A DNA stretch of 64,000 bases from Clostridium cibarium (GTDB taxonomy: Bacteria; Bacillota; Clostridia; Clostridiales; Clostridiaceae), in contig NZ_JACSRA010000018.1 of NCBI RefSeq assembly GCF_014836335.1, forward strand, positions 23,995 to 87,994, given 5' to 3'. A program made the translations under genes and the position numbers. Under the pieces are notes generated by a model, which did no database searches, was not told the origin of the DNA, and saw only the letters and a program-made list of their open reading frames with translations. Positions 46,326-54,504 of this stretch are shown here, in pieces; the stretch's first letter is position 1; every line of letters begins with the position of its first letter.

Positions 46326-46357
46326 AATAAAGTGCTTGATTAATCAAGCACTTTATT
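46326..46357 (-). promoter_or_regulatory. Perfect 32-base palindrome between cas5 and cas3
   Basis: AATAAAGTGCTTGATT followed by its exact reverse complement, overlapping the cas5 stop codon. There is no long T-run after it, so it may be an attenuator, mRNA stabiliser or processing site that sets cas3-cas4-cas1-cas2 levels relative to the Cascade genes. Confidence 0.7.
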
Positions 46358-47016
46358 TAAGCTAAGAATGCAATATCAGCTTCATTTTTATCATCATCAA
46401 TATAATAAATTCCACCTTCAAACCATTCATCACTTTCCACATATTGAACTTTGCATTTTTCCCATTGTCTTATTTCATTAACTACTTTATATACCTTATT
46501 GATTTTATATCCTACACCTTTTAAGTTAGTATTGTATTCATTAGGAACATAAGCACAATATTTCAACTTAATTTCATCATCAATCTCTTTATCCATTTCA
46601 TGTTTCTCTAGTTCTACAAACTTTATTTCATCTAACCTTGCTAAATCCTCACCTCTACCTAAAGTGAACACTTTTCCAGTATTCTTAAATCCATTATATA
46701 TATTATTTAGGACCTCTTCTTCAGCACTAATATGAAGTATTAGTGACACTCCATATAACATATGGACATTTAATGGCATAGAAGTAATGTCTTCCCCCTT
46801 GTAAAACCTTGTTGTATTATAAGTTGTAAAAATACCTTCATATTTGCCTTGTATAGATATATTCATTGGATAGTATTCTTTTGCTTCCATAACATTATGT
46901 AGCATTCCTATAACTGTCGAGTATGGAGGTAATGGATAAGTTTCAGTTACTTTAAAGGCATATGGCTTTTTATAGCATACAGTTTCTTGATAAAGTTTAA
47001 TTTTTAAAGCCTTCAT
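46357..47016 (-). CDS. cas5: Cascade subunit Cas5 (type I-B)
   Basis: A 219-residue RAMP. The N-terminus MKALKIKLYQETVCYKKPYA and TYPLPPYSTVIGMLHNVM are the Cas5 pattern (the PPYSTVIGM segment is typical of I-B Cas5). It caps the 5' crRNA handle in Cascade. Starts 5 bases after cas7. Confidence 0.93.
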   Translation of the reverse strand: MKALKIKLYQETVCYKKPYAFKVTETYPLPPYSTVIGMLHNVMEAKEYYPMNISIQGKYEGIFTTYNTTRFYKGEDITSMPLNVHMLYGVSLILHISAEEEVLNNIYNGFKNTGKVFTLGRGEDLARLDEIKFVELEKHEMDKEIDDEIKLKYCAYVPNEYNTNLKGVGYKINKVYKVVNEIRQWEKCKVQYVESDEWFEGGIYYIDDDKNEADIAFLA

Positions 47017-47021
47017 CTAAA

Positions 47022-47927
47022 TCACACCCCGTAGTAGACATTAACTCTTTCTTTTAATCCTTTAAAAAAGCCTTCAACTCCCTGAACTTCTTCTACTAAA
47101 TTATGAATTTCTTCTTCATTTCCAAATATCCCAGATACCAAACCTATACTTGTGTTATCTTTAACGTTACAATCTAAAATAGTTACATCTAAAGCATCTT
47201 TTATAGGACTTGTTTTAATATTGAATTTTCCTTTATTTACTTCTAGCCCAATTCTACCTAAGAAAAACGGATTAGCTATATCATAAATTCCTCCAACTAT
47301 GAATAGTGGTGATAAGTTTTCTTGTCTTCCTCTTATATTTCTATTTAATATCTTTAAAATATCTAATAACTGATTTACTCTTTTAGCCTTTTCTTCGTTC
47401 CCTAAAACTACTTCTCCATCTATTCCAACTTCATCTAAATTAATTGTTATTGTATAAGTATAATAGCTCAAATGTTGCTCACTATTAGCTAAATTAGGAT
47501 GCTCTCCTATTCTATCTGCAAGTCCTTTATTGCTTAAGAAATCCATATCGCTTTTATATGGCTCTAGAGAAATAGCATTAGATAATCTTGCTACTGCTGA
47601 TCTTATTGTTGAGCCTCCCTTATCATCATCGCCTTTTTTAGCAGTTTTCATATATCCAAACAAGTCCATCTCTATTGAATCTTTAATTGTATACTCATTC
47701 TTAAATTGAATAGTTCCTTTACTTTTATCTACAGTTTGCAGATTCCATCCAAATATTTCTTCTCCTAATCTTCTTATATCATAAGCAAGAGCTTGTCTTG
47801 TAGCTAATGAATAGAAATTACCATCATCCCTTGTTAATTTTTTTAATTCTGAAATATTTCCTATTCCTTCACCATAATTCAAACTTTGTCCTTGAAATAT
47901 AACACTACATGTAATTGATTTACTCAT
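47022..47927 (-). CDS. cas7: Cascade backbone subunit Cas7 (Cst2/DevR family)
   Basis: A 301-residue RAMP with SKSITCSVIFQGQSLNYGEG, NFYSLATRQALAYDIRRLGE and the later FFLGRIGLEVNKGKF. It polymerises along the crRNA spacer. Its start overlaps the end of cas8 by 8 bases. Confidence 0.93.
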   Translation of the reverse strand: MSKSITCSVIFQGQSLNYGEGIGNISELKKLTRDDGNFYSLATRQALAYDIRRLGEEIFGWNLQTVDKSKGTIQFKNEYTIKDSIEMDLFGYMKTAKKGDDDKGGSTIRSAVARLSNAISLEPYKSDMDFLSNKGLADRIGEHPNLANSEQHLSYYTYTITINLDEVGIDGEVVLGNEEKAKRVNQLLDILKILNRNIRGRQENLSPLFIVGGIYDIANPFFLGRIGLEVNKGKFNIKTSPIKDALDVTILDCNVKDNTSIGLVSGIFGNEEEIHNLVEEVQGVEGFFKGLKERVNVYYGV

Positions 47928-49704
47928 TTTCCTTTTCCCCCTCTTCTTTATTCTTTGAATTTAAACCTGTAATAAAACTATGAGCTATCTCTTGAAAATC
48001 CAATTTATCTTCCTTCATTACCTCTAGAAATAACATTGGTATTTCTTTTTCAACAGACATATATATTCTAATAATTGTATCCATAAATTCTTTTTTATTA
48101 TCTGCTTTAGCTGCATTTAAAAGCCTATAACTCAATCCTGGTATTTTATTTTCACTGTTAGAATTCTTATATATTTTAGATATATCTAAACCTTGAAAAT
48201 AAAGAAAACTTAAATTTTTACTTGCTATTTTATCCACGCTTTTACACCCACCTTTATATTGTTTTAGATAATTTCTTATTTTTATTAAAGGCATAGTATT
48301 ATTGTATCCATCACCTTTAATGCTCTCCCTTAGTTCTAAGTCTATAATGTGTTTTAAGTCTTTTCTTTGTAATATAATATCAAAGACCTTCATTCTCTCT
48401 TTATAATTGACTATCTTATCAAACATTCCAGAGTTATCCCTTAAAAATCTCGCTAAATATGTTGGAATATTATAATAGTTAAGTTTTGAATTTTTAGATC
48501 TATAATCTGCATTAAATTCAATATATAAAATATTCTCTAGCTGCCAAGTGCTAATTTTCTTATTTTTCTTTATACTATCTAATATAAATTCTTCAAAAGC
48601 AGCTCCTCTTTTGCTAGTCTTTCTAAAATTATTATTTTGTTTTATTAATTCATATAAATCTCCATCCATGCTTACAAATCCATAATATTTCTTGTCATAT
48701 TTGTCACTCAAATAGCCTTTAAATACTTCAGTACAGCCAGCAGGAGTACATAATAATACTAACTTGCATAATGGACATATAGGAAACTTATCATTAAAGT
48801 TCCAAAATAAATTTCTACAATTTGAATTACTTATAGCTAATGGAATAAAATTACCATCTGTGTAATCACTTCCAAAGGAAATATTATCATCACAAAAACT
48901 GCAAGTATTATAATTACCTAAAATCTCATCTACTGATTGAACTTTCTTTTTCTTTCCAAACATGCTTTTATCAATTTGAGACAATACTTTTTCAACATCA
49001 TTGTGTTTACCTTTTGGAATATCTTTTATTTGTTCATCAATAAAAGCTTTTAATTCTATATCTTTTTTATGATCAACATTTTTAAATTTTTCAGATTCTA
49101 TAACTGCTTTTACGAAATCATTATATAAAATATTCTTTTTTTCTTTAACACTTCTACTAGTAAGACTTCTATTAAAAAAGCTATATTGTCCAAAAAAGCT
49201 TTTATAACATGCATCTCTAAATGCATTAATACTCAAATCAATATTAATGTTTTCTTGATTATTTATTTCTTGATAGTTTTTTATAAGCTTTTCTAATTCT
49301 TCAATATTCTCAAATTTAATTTTGCTTAGCAAGTTGTATATTTCTTTACATTTATCAATTCCACTAACACTAAGTTTATCTATATCATCATTTCTTTTTT
49401 TCATAGTAGTCTTAATTTTAGTAAGATTATTTTTGAAATTTTCTTTTACTTTTGCGCCATTTACCAACTTAATAAGTTTCTCTTCTAATGTTACAGATGC
49501 ATTATACTCATTTATAAAGTAATTAAAATAACATGATGGAAACTCCTCTAAAAGTTCATAGTCAAATTCAATAAATTCTTCATTAACTTTGTAATTATAT
49601 TTATCTAATTCTAAATTATTTTGACTTTTGTTATACTCCATTATCCTATTAAAGCCCACTAAACCTAGCTTAAAAAACCAGTTCTCTGAATTATAAATTT
49701 TCAC
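47920..49704 (-). CDS. cas8b: Cascade large subunit Cas8b1 (Cst1 type)
   Basis: A 594-residue protein starting MKIYNSENWFFKLGLVGFNR. The central zinc-binding cysteines CSFCDD and CPLCKLVLLC, and FLYFQGLDISKIYKNS downstream, are features of Cst1/Cas8b1. It recognises the PAM and recruits Cas3. Overlaps cas7 by 8 bases; 11 bases after cas6. Confidence 0.9.
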   Translation of the reverse strand: MKIYNSENWFFKLGLVGFNRIMEYNKSQNNLELDKYNYKVNEEFIEFDYELLEEFPSCYFNYFINEYNASVTLEEKLIKLVNGAKVKENFKNNLTKIKTTMKKRNDDIDKLSVSGIDKCKEIYNLLSKIKFENIEELEKLIKNYQEINNQENINIDLSINAFRDACYKSFFGQYSFFNRSLTSRSVKEKKNILYNDFVKAVIESEKFKNVDHKKDIELKAFIDEQIKDIPKGKHNDVEKVLSQIDKSMFGKKKKVQSVDEILGNYNTCSFCDDNISFGSDYTDGNFIPLAISNSNCRNLFWNFNDKFPICPLCKLVLLCTPAGCTEVFKGYLSDKYDKKYYGFVSMDGDLYELIKQNNNFRKTSKRGAAFEEFILDSIKKNKKISTWQLENILYIEFNADYRSKNSKLNYYNIPTYLARFLRDNSGMFDKIVNYKERMKVFDIILQRKDLKHIIDLELRESIKGDGYNNTMPLIKIRNYLKQYKGGCKSVDKIASKNLSFLYFQGLDISKIYKNSNSENKIPGLSYRLLNAAKADNKKEFMDTIIRIYMSVEKEIPMLFLEVMKEDKLDFQEIAHSFITGLNSKNKEEGEKENE

Positions 49705-49715
49705 TGCTTCACCTC

Positions 49716-50468
49716 CTATACCAAATCTATTAATCCAAATCCTTCACTTCTTCTAAATCCTAACCCTATTTGCATTAACATTCTTAAATCTTCTATATTC
49801 CCTTCAAGATAGAAACTTCCTGAATATCCTTCTATATAAATGTAACGTTTTTTAGTTATTTGTTTAAAATCAGTAATTTCTTCTTTTGCAACTACCTTTT
49901 TTATATTTTTTATAGGTGTAAACTTAAGTTCTTCTCTTAGTCCTTCTCCTCTAATTGTTTCTAAAGCTATATTTGAAATATAATTAAGTCCATCAACAAA
50001 TTCATTGCTTTCTATACTAACAGGTTTATTTGTCTTATCCTTAATATGAATAGGCGATAAAGTTTTACACAATATCCTTTCATCATTAATTAACTTTTCC
50101 TTTTCTAAAATTACTCTTTGTATGTCTATCTCATAGCTATCCGTTTCATTATTTTTATAAAAATAACTTTTCAACTTTAATAGTCCATTATAAAGAATTA
50201 TTCCAAAATTGTAATCAGATGTTGATAATATAATAGAAACTTGTCCATTTATCATAACCTCTTCTTTTTCAATTTTATAATCATTAAAGAACACAGAAAA
50301 AGTAAATGGCTTAATCTTCTTATTCTTTTTTTCTCCGTAATAATACATTTCTCTAAAATAGCTTTCATCTACAGTTTCAATTGATTTCTTTATAAGACTA
50401 GAAATCATCATTCTATAAGCTAACGGAAATCTTCTATCTTTTGGTTTACATACAACTCTTATTCTCAT
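49716..50468 (-). CDS. cas6: crRNA-processing endoribonuclease Cas6
   Basis: About 250 residues. ATG 50468 follows GGAGGAG. The start MRIRVVCKPKDRRFPLAYRM, the internal LSPIHIKD and the glycine-rich C-terminal loop IGLGFRRSEGFGLIDLV are Cas6 hallmarks. It cuts pre-crRNA inside the repeat. First gene of the cas operon. Confidence 0.94.
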   Translation of the reverse strand: MRIRVVCKPKDRRFPLAYRMMISSLIKKSIETVDESYFREMYYYGEKKNKKIKPFTFSVFFNDYKIEKEEVMINGQVSIILSTSDYNFGIILYNGLLKLKSYFYKNNETDSYEIDIQRVILEKEKLINDERILCKTLSPIHIKDKTNKPVSIESNEFVDGLNYISNIALETIRGEGLREELKFTPIKNIKKVVAKEEITDFKQITKKRYIYIEGYSGSFYLEGNIEDLRMLMQIGLGFRRSEGFGLIDLV

Positions 50469-50552
50469 ACGCTCCTCCAATCCTTCAAGTTATCTTGTAT
50501 TTATAATGATAATTGCTTTTCTATACATATAATGGGTAGGTTATTTTTTTAT

Positions 50553-51494
50553 TTAAATATTTTTTATCATTTCTTTTAAAATGTTATGTATTTCTATTCT
50601 TAAATCTTCTGGTTCTAGTACCTTAACACTTTTCCCCATACTTAATATCCAAGATATAACCTCTGGTCCTCCAATCATGGAAGCTTTAAAAAGTATCTTA
50701 TTATTAAGTTCTATTACCTCTTGATTCTCAACCCATACTCTTTCTTTTATTATGTTTGCCATAGGATAACTTATTTCAAGTTTGAGATTATATTTTTTTC
50801 CACCAAAGATACCTATACTATTGGTTTTATATTCCTTTATTAAAGCTTTCACATCTATGTCTTTTTCAAATTTAACTGATGTTATAATATAGCTCTCAAT
50901 CCTTCTTAATTTAAAAAATCTAACTTCTTTTCTAAGCAAACACTTTGCTATTAAATATCGCTCTCCCTTATATGTAAAAATCTGATATGGCTGAACTCGT
51001 CTTTCTGTGCATTTCCCACTATTATCTTTATAAACTATAATTACCTCTACTTGATCTAATATGCTTTTATACATTTCCTCTGATATTTTTTGAATATCTA
51101 TCCCTGCATTTTTAACTCTTGAATAAGGTATTATTTGTTCGCAAGACTCATGATCTTCTCCATTTAATATTGTATAGTTTATTTTTTCTATAGCTTTTAT
51201 TATTTTAGGATTATTCTCAATATAATTACTATCCAACGATACAATTACTTCTTTTAACAGATTAACTTCCTCTTCCGTTAGTATTTCCTTAAATGGAAAA
51301 TACCCACCAACTAACTTGTATCCACCACTTGGCCCAGAAATCGATTCTATATTAAAAAATTCTTCTAATGTTTCTTTATATCTTCTCACTTGTTTTTCTG
51401 TTACTTCAAGCCTTTTTGCTATGTCTTTTACCTTAATTACGCCACCAGACTTTAAGATAAATAGCATCTTCAAAGAATTATTAAGATTCCCCAT
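50553..51494 (-). CDS. WYL-domain transcriptional regulator next to cas operon
   Basis: A 313-residue protein: N-terminal winged HTH (KVKDIAKRLEVTEKQVRRYK), SGPSGGYKLVGG wing, a WYL domain (~140-220, with RVQPYQIFTYKGERYLIAKC and FFKLRRIESY) and a C-terminal extension. AAGGAGAGG precedes the ATG. It lies 84 bases upstream of cas6 on the same strand. WYL proteins near CRISPR loci bind nucleic-acid or nucleotide ligands and control cas transcription; that role is inferred from position. Confidence 0.85.
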   Translation of the reverse strand: MGNLNNSLKMLFILKSGGVIKVKDIAKRLEVTEKQVRRYKETLEEFFNIESISGPSGGYKLVGGYFPFKEILTEEEVNLLKEVIVSLDSNYIENNPKIIKAIEKINYTILNGEDHESCEQIIPYSRVKNAGIDIQKISEEMYKSILDQVEVIIVYKDNSGKCTERRVQPYQIFTYKGERYLIAKCLLRKEVRFFKLRRIESYIITSVKFEKDIDVKALIKEYKTNSIGIFGGKKYNLKLEISYPMANIIKERVWVENQEVIELNNKILFKASMIGGPEVISWILSMGKSVKVLEPEDLRIEIHNILKEMIKNI

Positions 51495-51658
51495 TCAAAC
51501 CTCTCCTTTGTTTATAATTTTACCATAAATTAATTCGTTTTACATTTTATCTATAATATTTCAAAAAACGCATCCTTATACAAAATACCCTCTTAAATAA
51601 AATTATCTAATTCCTAATCCCCCACAAAACACCACAAACCTAACAATATCTTTATTTA

Positions 51659-51687
51659 TTGACATATAATTACCTTTATGGTAATAT
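51659..51687 (+). promoter_or_regulatory. Promoter of the sigma-factor module
   Basis: TTGACA, 17 bases, TAATAT. The spacer contains ATTACC/GGTAAT, a likely operator. Duplicated at 8693-8721. Confidence 0.8.
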
Positions 51688-51727
51688 AAACATAACGTTA
51701 TAGATTTCTATAATGTCCTACACCCAT

Positions 51728-51750
51728 AAAGCAGCCTTATAGGCTGCTTT
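51728..51750 (+). terminator. Attenuator-like hairpin in the sigma-gene leader
   Basis: AAAGCAGCC / GGCTGCTTT stem, 46 bases before the start codon; preceded by a smaller dyad (TTATAG / CTATAA, 51699-51714) that could compete in an antiterminator fold. Conserved in the copy at 8762. Confidence 0.65.
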
Positions 51751-51795
51751 ATAACTTTATTCAAAAACTCTTTGCTTAAAAGGAGGCATTTCTAC

Positions 51796-52359
51796 ATGAA
51801 CTACGATTATATTGAATCCCTAGTAATATCAGCTAAATCAGGCGACAAAGCTTCAAAAGAAAAACTAATTGAGGAGTTCAAACCTTTTATAATAAGTTTC
51901 TCCAAAAAAACCTATATAGATAGATATGACCTTGAAGATATCCAAAGTGAATGCTACATCATACTCCTTCATGCTTTAGAAAAATACAATCCTGAAGCAC
52001 ATAGATTTGTAGCTTATGCTACTAATGCAATCAAAAATTCTATGTACGCCATTATAAAAAAATCCATCAAAAATAATCAGATCCAAGGATGGAACACTCT
52101 TACTTTTGATGGAAATCTTAGTTCTATAGCTAAAAACAAATCAAATTATATAGAAGATAACTTCATTTATAGCTTAAATGCTTCTGAACTCTTTAATTCA
52201 ATAGATAGATTAACCTCTTCTGAAAAGGAACTTTTAGCTTTTAATATATTTAGGCATAACACTTTAAAATCCTATGCAGCTTGGAAGAATATTTCTCGCT
52301 CTACTGCAGCTAGGAAAAGATTAAAATTATATAATAAGCTTCAAAACTTATTCGTTTGA
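51796..52359 (+). CDS. Small sigma-70-like factor of the YvrJ/DUF1659/DUF2922 module
   Basis: A 187-residue protein. ATG 51796 follows AAGGAGG. Region 2 (YIDRYDLEDIQSECYIILLH, ALEKYNPEAHRFVAYATNAI) and region 4 (LTSSEKELLAFNIF then ISRSTAARKRLKLYNKLQ) are visible, as in the BotR/TcdR/UviA and SigO-like groups. In Bacillus, yvrJ lies beside and is controlled by the SigO-RsoA pair, so this factor probably transcribes the nearby YvrJ, DUF1659 and DUF2922 genes. A truncated copy is at 17860. Confidence 0.8.
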   Translation: MNYDYIESLVISAKSGDKASKEKLIEEFKPFIISFSKKTYIDRYDLEDIQSECYIILLHALEKYNPEAHRFVAYATNAIKNSMYAIIKKSIKNNQIQGWNTLTFDGNLSSIAKNKSNYIEDNFIYSLNASELFNSIDRLTSSEKELLAFNIFRHNTLKSYAAWKNISRSTAARKRLKLYNKLQNLFV

Positions 52360-52405
52360 TATTTATCATTTATTTTTGCTATATCTAAATAAAGCAATAT
52401 TACAT

Positions 52406-52759
52406 TTATAAATTGTACTTTTCTTTTATAACAGAAAGATATCTTTCAATAGATTTTTGATCTTGAGAAAATTCACTTACATACTTTAAGCATGCCAATT
52501 CTAAATAATGAAAATATGTTTTATAATCCAAAATTACCTCTTGATTTCCTAAAGCAAATTCTACACCTTCAAAGGGTTCATCATCTGGTTCTAAATCACT
52601 TGAAAAAGAACAATCAACTTCATTAAATCCTCGTCCAATTTCTTTTGACATCTGCTCAATTGTATCAATAAATTCATTGTTTTTAATTGCATTAAAAAAG
52701 GCAACTGCAGGAAAATGCTCCTGTTTTAATAAATCTTCCTCTGTTAAACGTCTATTCAT
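52406..52759 (-). CDS. CdiI-like immunity protein
   Basis: From ATG 52759 a ~117-residue acidic protein (MNRRLTEEDLLKQEHFPAVA, then DDEPFEGVEFALGNQE). This matches proteins named ribonuclease-toxin immunity protein CdiI. Its start overlaps the end of the preceding gene by 8 bases (ATGAATAG); an upstream ATG at 52789 is possible. It is last in a stack of immunity genes behind an LXG-type toxin and would protect against a nuclease toxin. Confidence 0.65.
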   Translation of the reverse strand: MNRRLTEEDLLKQEHFPAVAFFNAIKNNEFIDTIEQMSKEIGRGFNEVDCSFSSDLEPDDEPFEGVEFALGNQEVILDYKTYFHYLELACLKYVSEFSQDQKSIERYLSVIKEKYNL

Positions 52760-53123
52760 ATGAAATATATACCTTTTCATCATTGTCAATGGCCTCTTTA
52801 AACATAATTATTATTTTCCTAAGAACATCTTTATCTTCATCATACTCAAAACTTTCAATATTAATTTCTTTTAATTGTTCATATGATTCTATAAGATTTT
52901 CGACTAGCCATGGACTTTCTTCAAACCACCCAATATCTAAATGATAATAATATGCTAATCCTGTCCAACCATTCTCATTAGGTTCAACTTTTTCTATAAT
53001 TGTACTAAAATAGCCATCCCATATCCCAAATTCCTCTTTTTCTCCATTACTTTTTAATAACGAAAAAATTATCTCAGGTTCACCTTCAAATCCAATATAA
53101 TACTTTTCATCAATTTTACTCAT
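52752..53123 (-). CDS. Immunity-like protein, paralogue of 54112-54495
   Basis: A 123-residue acidic protein. ATG 53123 follows GGAGG. KIDEKYYIGFEGEPEI, WDGYFS, YHLDIGWFEESPWLVENL recur in the gene at 54112 (IDEKYYIGFEGEPEI, WIGYFE, YINQDGWYDESPWQIDNL), so the two are paralogues guarding against related toxins. Cytoplasmic. Confidence 0.6.
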   Translation of the reverse strand: MSKIDEKYYIGFEGEPEIIFSLLKSNGEKEEFGIWDGYFSTIIEKVEPNENGWTGLAYYYHLDIGWFEESPWLVENLIESYEQLKEINIESFEYDEDKDVLRKIIIMFKEAIDNDEKVYISYE

Positions 53124-53186
53124 GCAAACCTCCATTTTCACGAATATCATTAACTAATATAATTAATTTTAAAAAAACTAAAACAT

Positions 53187-53447
53187 TTAGAAACACTTTC
53201 TATTTTCCAAGTCATGTTCTTCTATAAATCTTTTTGTTTCTAAATAAACTAATTCTTTGTCTATATTTTTACTAAACACATAACCTTTTCTACCATTAAA
53301 CTCCTTAAACATAATCTCTATTCCGAAATACTCCATATCATCTTCAAATTGCATCATACTCATGATTCCCCATATGTTTTTACCTTCTTTTTCAATAAAA
53401 ATTATATTGTTTTCTTCATTATATTTTTCAATTAAAATCTCAATCAT
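53187..53447 (-). CDS. Small immunity-like protein
   Basis: Eighty-six acidic residues (MIEILIEKYNEENNIIFIEK, MSMMQFEDDMEYFGIEIMF). AGGAGG precedes the ATG, which is 2 bases after the previous gene. Family not recognised; assigned by place in the immunity stack. Confidence 0.5.
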   Translation of the reverse strand: MIEILIEKYNEENNIIFIEKEGKNIWGIMSMMQFEDDMEYFGIEIMFKEFNGRKGYVFSKNIDKELVYLETKRFIEEHDLENRKCF

Positions 53448-53449
53448 AT

Positions 53450-53650
53450 TTAATTACCTCCTCCTGAATAAAGATGATAAAAATCATCATAAAGACCACA
53501 GCAAGCATCCATCCCAGCATTTGCACTCATAGCTTTCTCTAATACAATTTCCCATGAACCATATTTTTCATATGCTTGTTCAGCAGTCATACCTAACTCA
53601 TTTTGAAAGTTTCTCATATTACTTTCTACTGCTTTTTCATAACCACTCAT
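53450..53650 (-). CDS. Small protein in the immunity stack
   Basis: Sixty-six residues (MSGYEKAVESNMRNFQNELG, MTAEQAYEKYGSWEIVLEKA, two adjacent Cys, ending YSGGGN). Ribosome binding site is weak. It follows a toxin tail remnant and is coupled to the next gene. Could be an immunity protein or part of a toxin cassette. Confidence 0.4.
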   Translation of the reverse strand: MSGYEKAVESNMRNFQNELGMTAEQAYEKYGSWEIVLEKAMSANAGMDACCGLYDDFYHLYSGGGN

Positions 53651-53681
53651 ATAATATTCTTAGAAAGTCTCTATTTAAAAA

Positions 53682-53732
53682 TTAACCAGCCTGTTCAAAT
53701 CTCAGCTGATTCATTTCATTCTTATAAATAAT
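53682..53732 (-). pseudogene. Orphan toxin C-terminal tail
   Basis: Frame without a start: IIYKNEMNQLRFEQAG then stop, directly before the gene at 53650. This is the layout of orphan toxin-tip cassettes in polymorphic toxin loci. Too short to be certain. Confidence 0.35.
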
Positions 53733-53740
53733 AATTTTTT

Positions 53741-53989
53741 TTATCTATTGTATTGTTTTAATAATGCTTTAGTAATCAAATATAAATAACTAAAAATTTC
53801 ATCTTCTGTTCCTGTTTTAGTAATAACTAAATCTTGCCTTTCATTTACATCATAAAAATACCAAATATCATTTTCTTCATAACATCCTTTAGAATATGGT
53901 ATATTTGTCTTTCTTCCAATAACAATATTTAATCTTTCTAGATTTATATCGTCATCTTTAATTTTACTTAAATATTCTGCGCGTTTCAT
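53741..53989 (-). CDS. Imm59-like immunity protein
   Basis: About 82 residues: MKRAEYLSKIKDDDINLERL, NIVIGRKTNIPYSKGCYEEN, DIWYFYDVNERQDLVITKTG. This pattern matches the Imm59 family. ATG 53989 overlaps the end of a toxin tail remnant, as expected for a toxin-immunity pair. Confidence 0.6.
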   Translation of the reverse strand: MKRAEYLSKIKDDDINLERLNIVIGRKTNIPYSKGCYEENDIWYFYDVNERQDLVITKTGTEDEIFSYLYLITKALLKQYNR

Positions 53990-53990
53990 C

Positions 53991-54083
53991 TTACCATTCT
54001 CCAACATTTTTAATTATGCCAATATCCTCTAAAGTCTTTACTGAAACAGGTGTATTGATTTGTCCCCACTCGTAATTAATTCT
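53991..54083 (-). pseudogene. Orphan toxin C-terminal tail linked to the Imm59-like gene
   Basis: Thirty codons after a TGA, with no start: RINYEWGQINTPVSVKTLED, IGIIKNVGEW, stop. The stop is 1 base before the Imm59-like ATG, so this is probably the last piece of its cognate toxin. Confidence 0.5.
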
Positions 54084-54111
54084 TCATTTACTTTATTTCT
54101 TTTGGCATTAA

Positions 54112-54495
54112 CTATTCATAATCTATAAATACAACTTTATCAATATATTGTGCTTCCTCTAAAAAGGCAATTATGTCTTTTTGTATATCCGGCAACTTCT
54201 TCAATATAGTTTCTTCTTCGCTTTCAACATTATCATTATTAAACTTTTTTAATTCAACTATCGCTTGTGTTAAGTTATCAATTTGCCATGGACTTTCATC
54301 ATACCAGCCATCTTGGTTTATGTAACTATAAATTAGTCCTCCATTTTCATAATCATTTGATGTACTTGCACCTAGTATATATTCAAAATACCCTATCCAT
54401 ATTTTTAAACCACTTTGACTTAAATCTTTTTCTTTATAGTATATTGTTATTTCAGGCTCACCTTCAAATCCAATATAATACTTTTCATCTATCAT
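54112..54495 (-). CDS. Immunity-like protein, cognate to the LXG-type toxin
   Basis: A 127-residue acidic protein, paralogue of 52752-53123. It starts 9 bases after the toxin gene, the usual place for the cognate immunity gene. GGAG lies at the toxin end. Confidence 0.65.
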   Translation of the reverse strand: MIDEKYYIGFEGEPEITIYYKEKDLSQSGLKIWIGYFEYILGASTSNDYENGGLIYSYINQDGWYDESPWQIDNLTQAIVELKKFNNDNVESEEETILKKLPDIQKDIIAFLEEAQYIDKVVFIDYE

Positions 54496-54504
54496 AATAA
54501 TATA

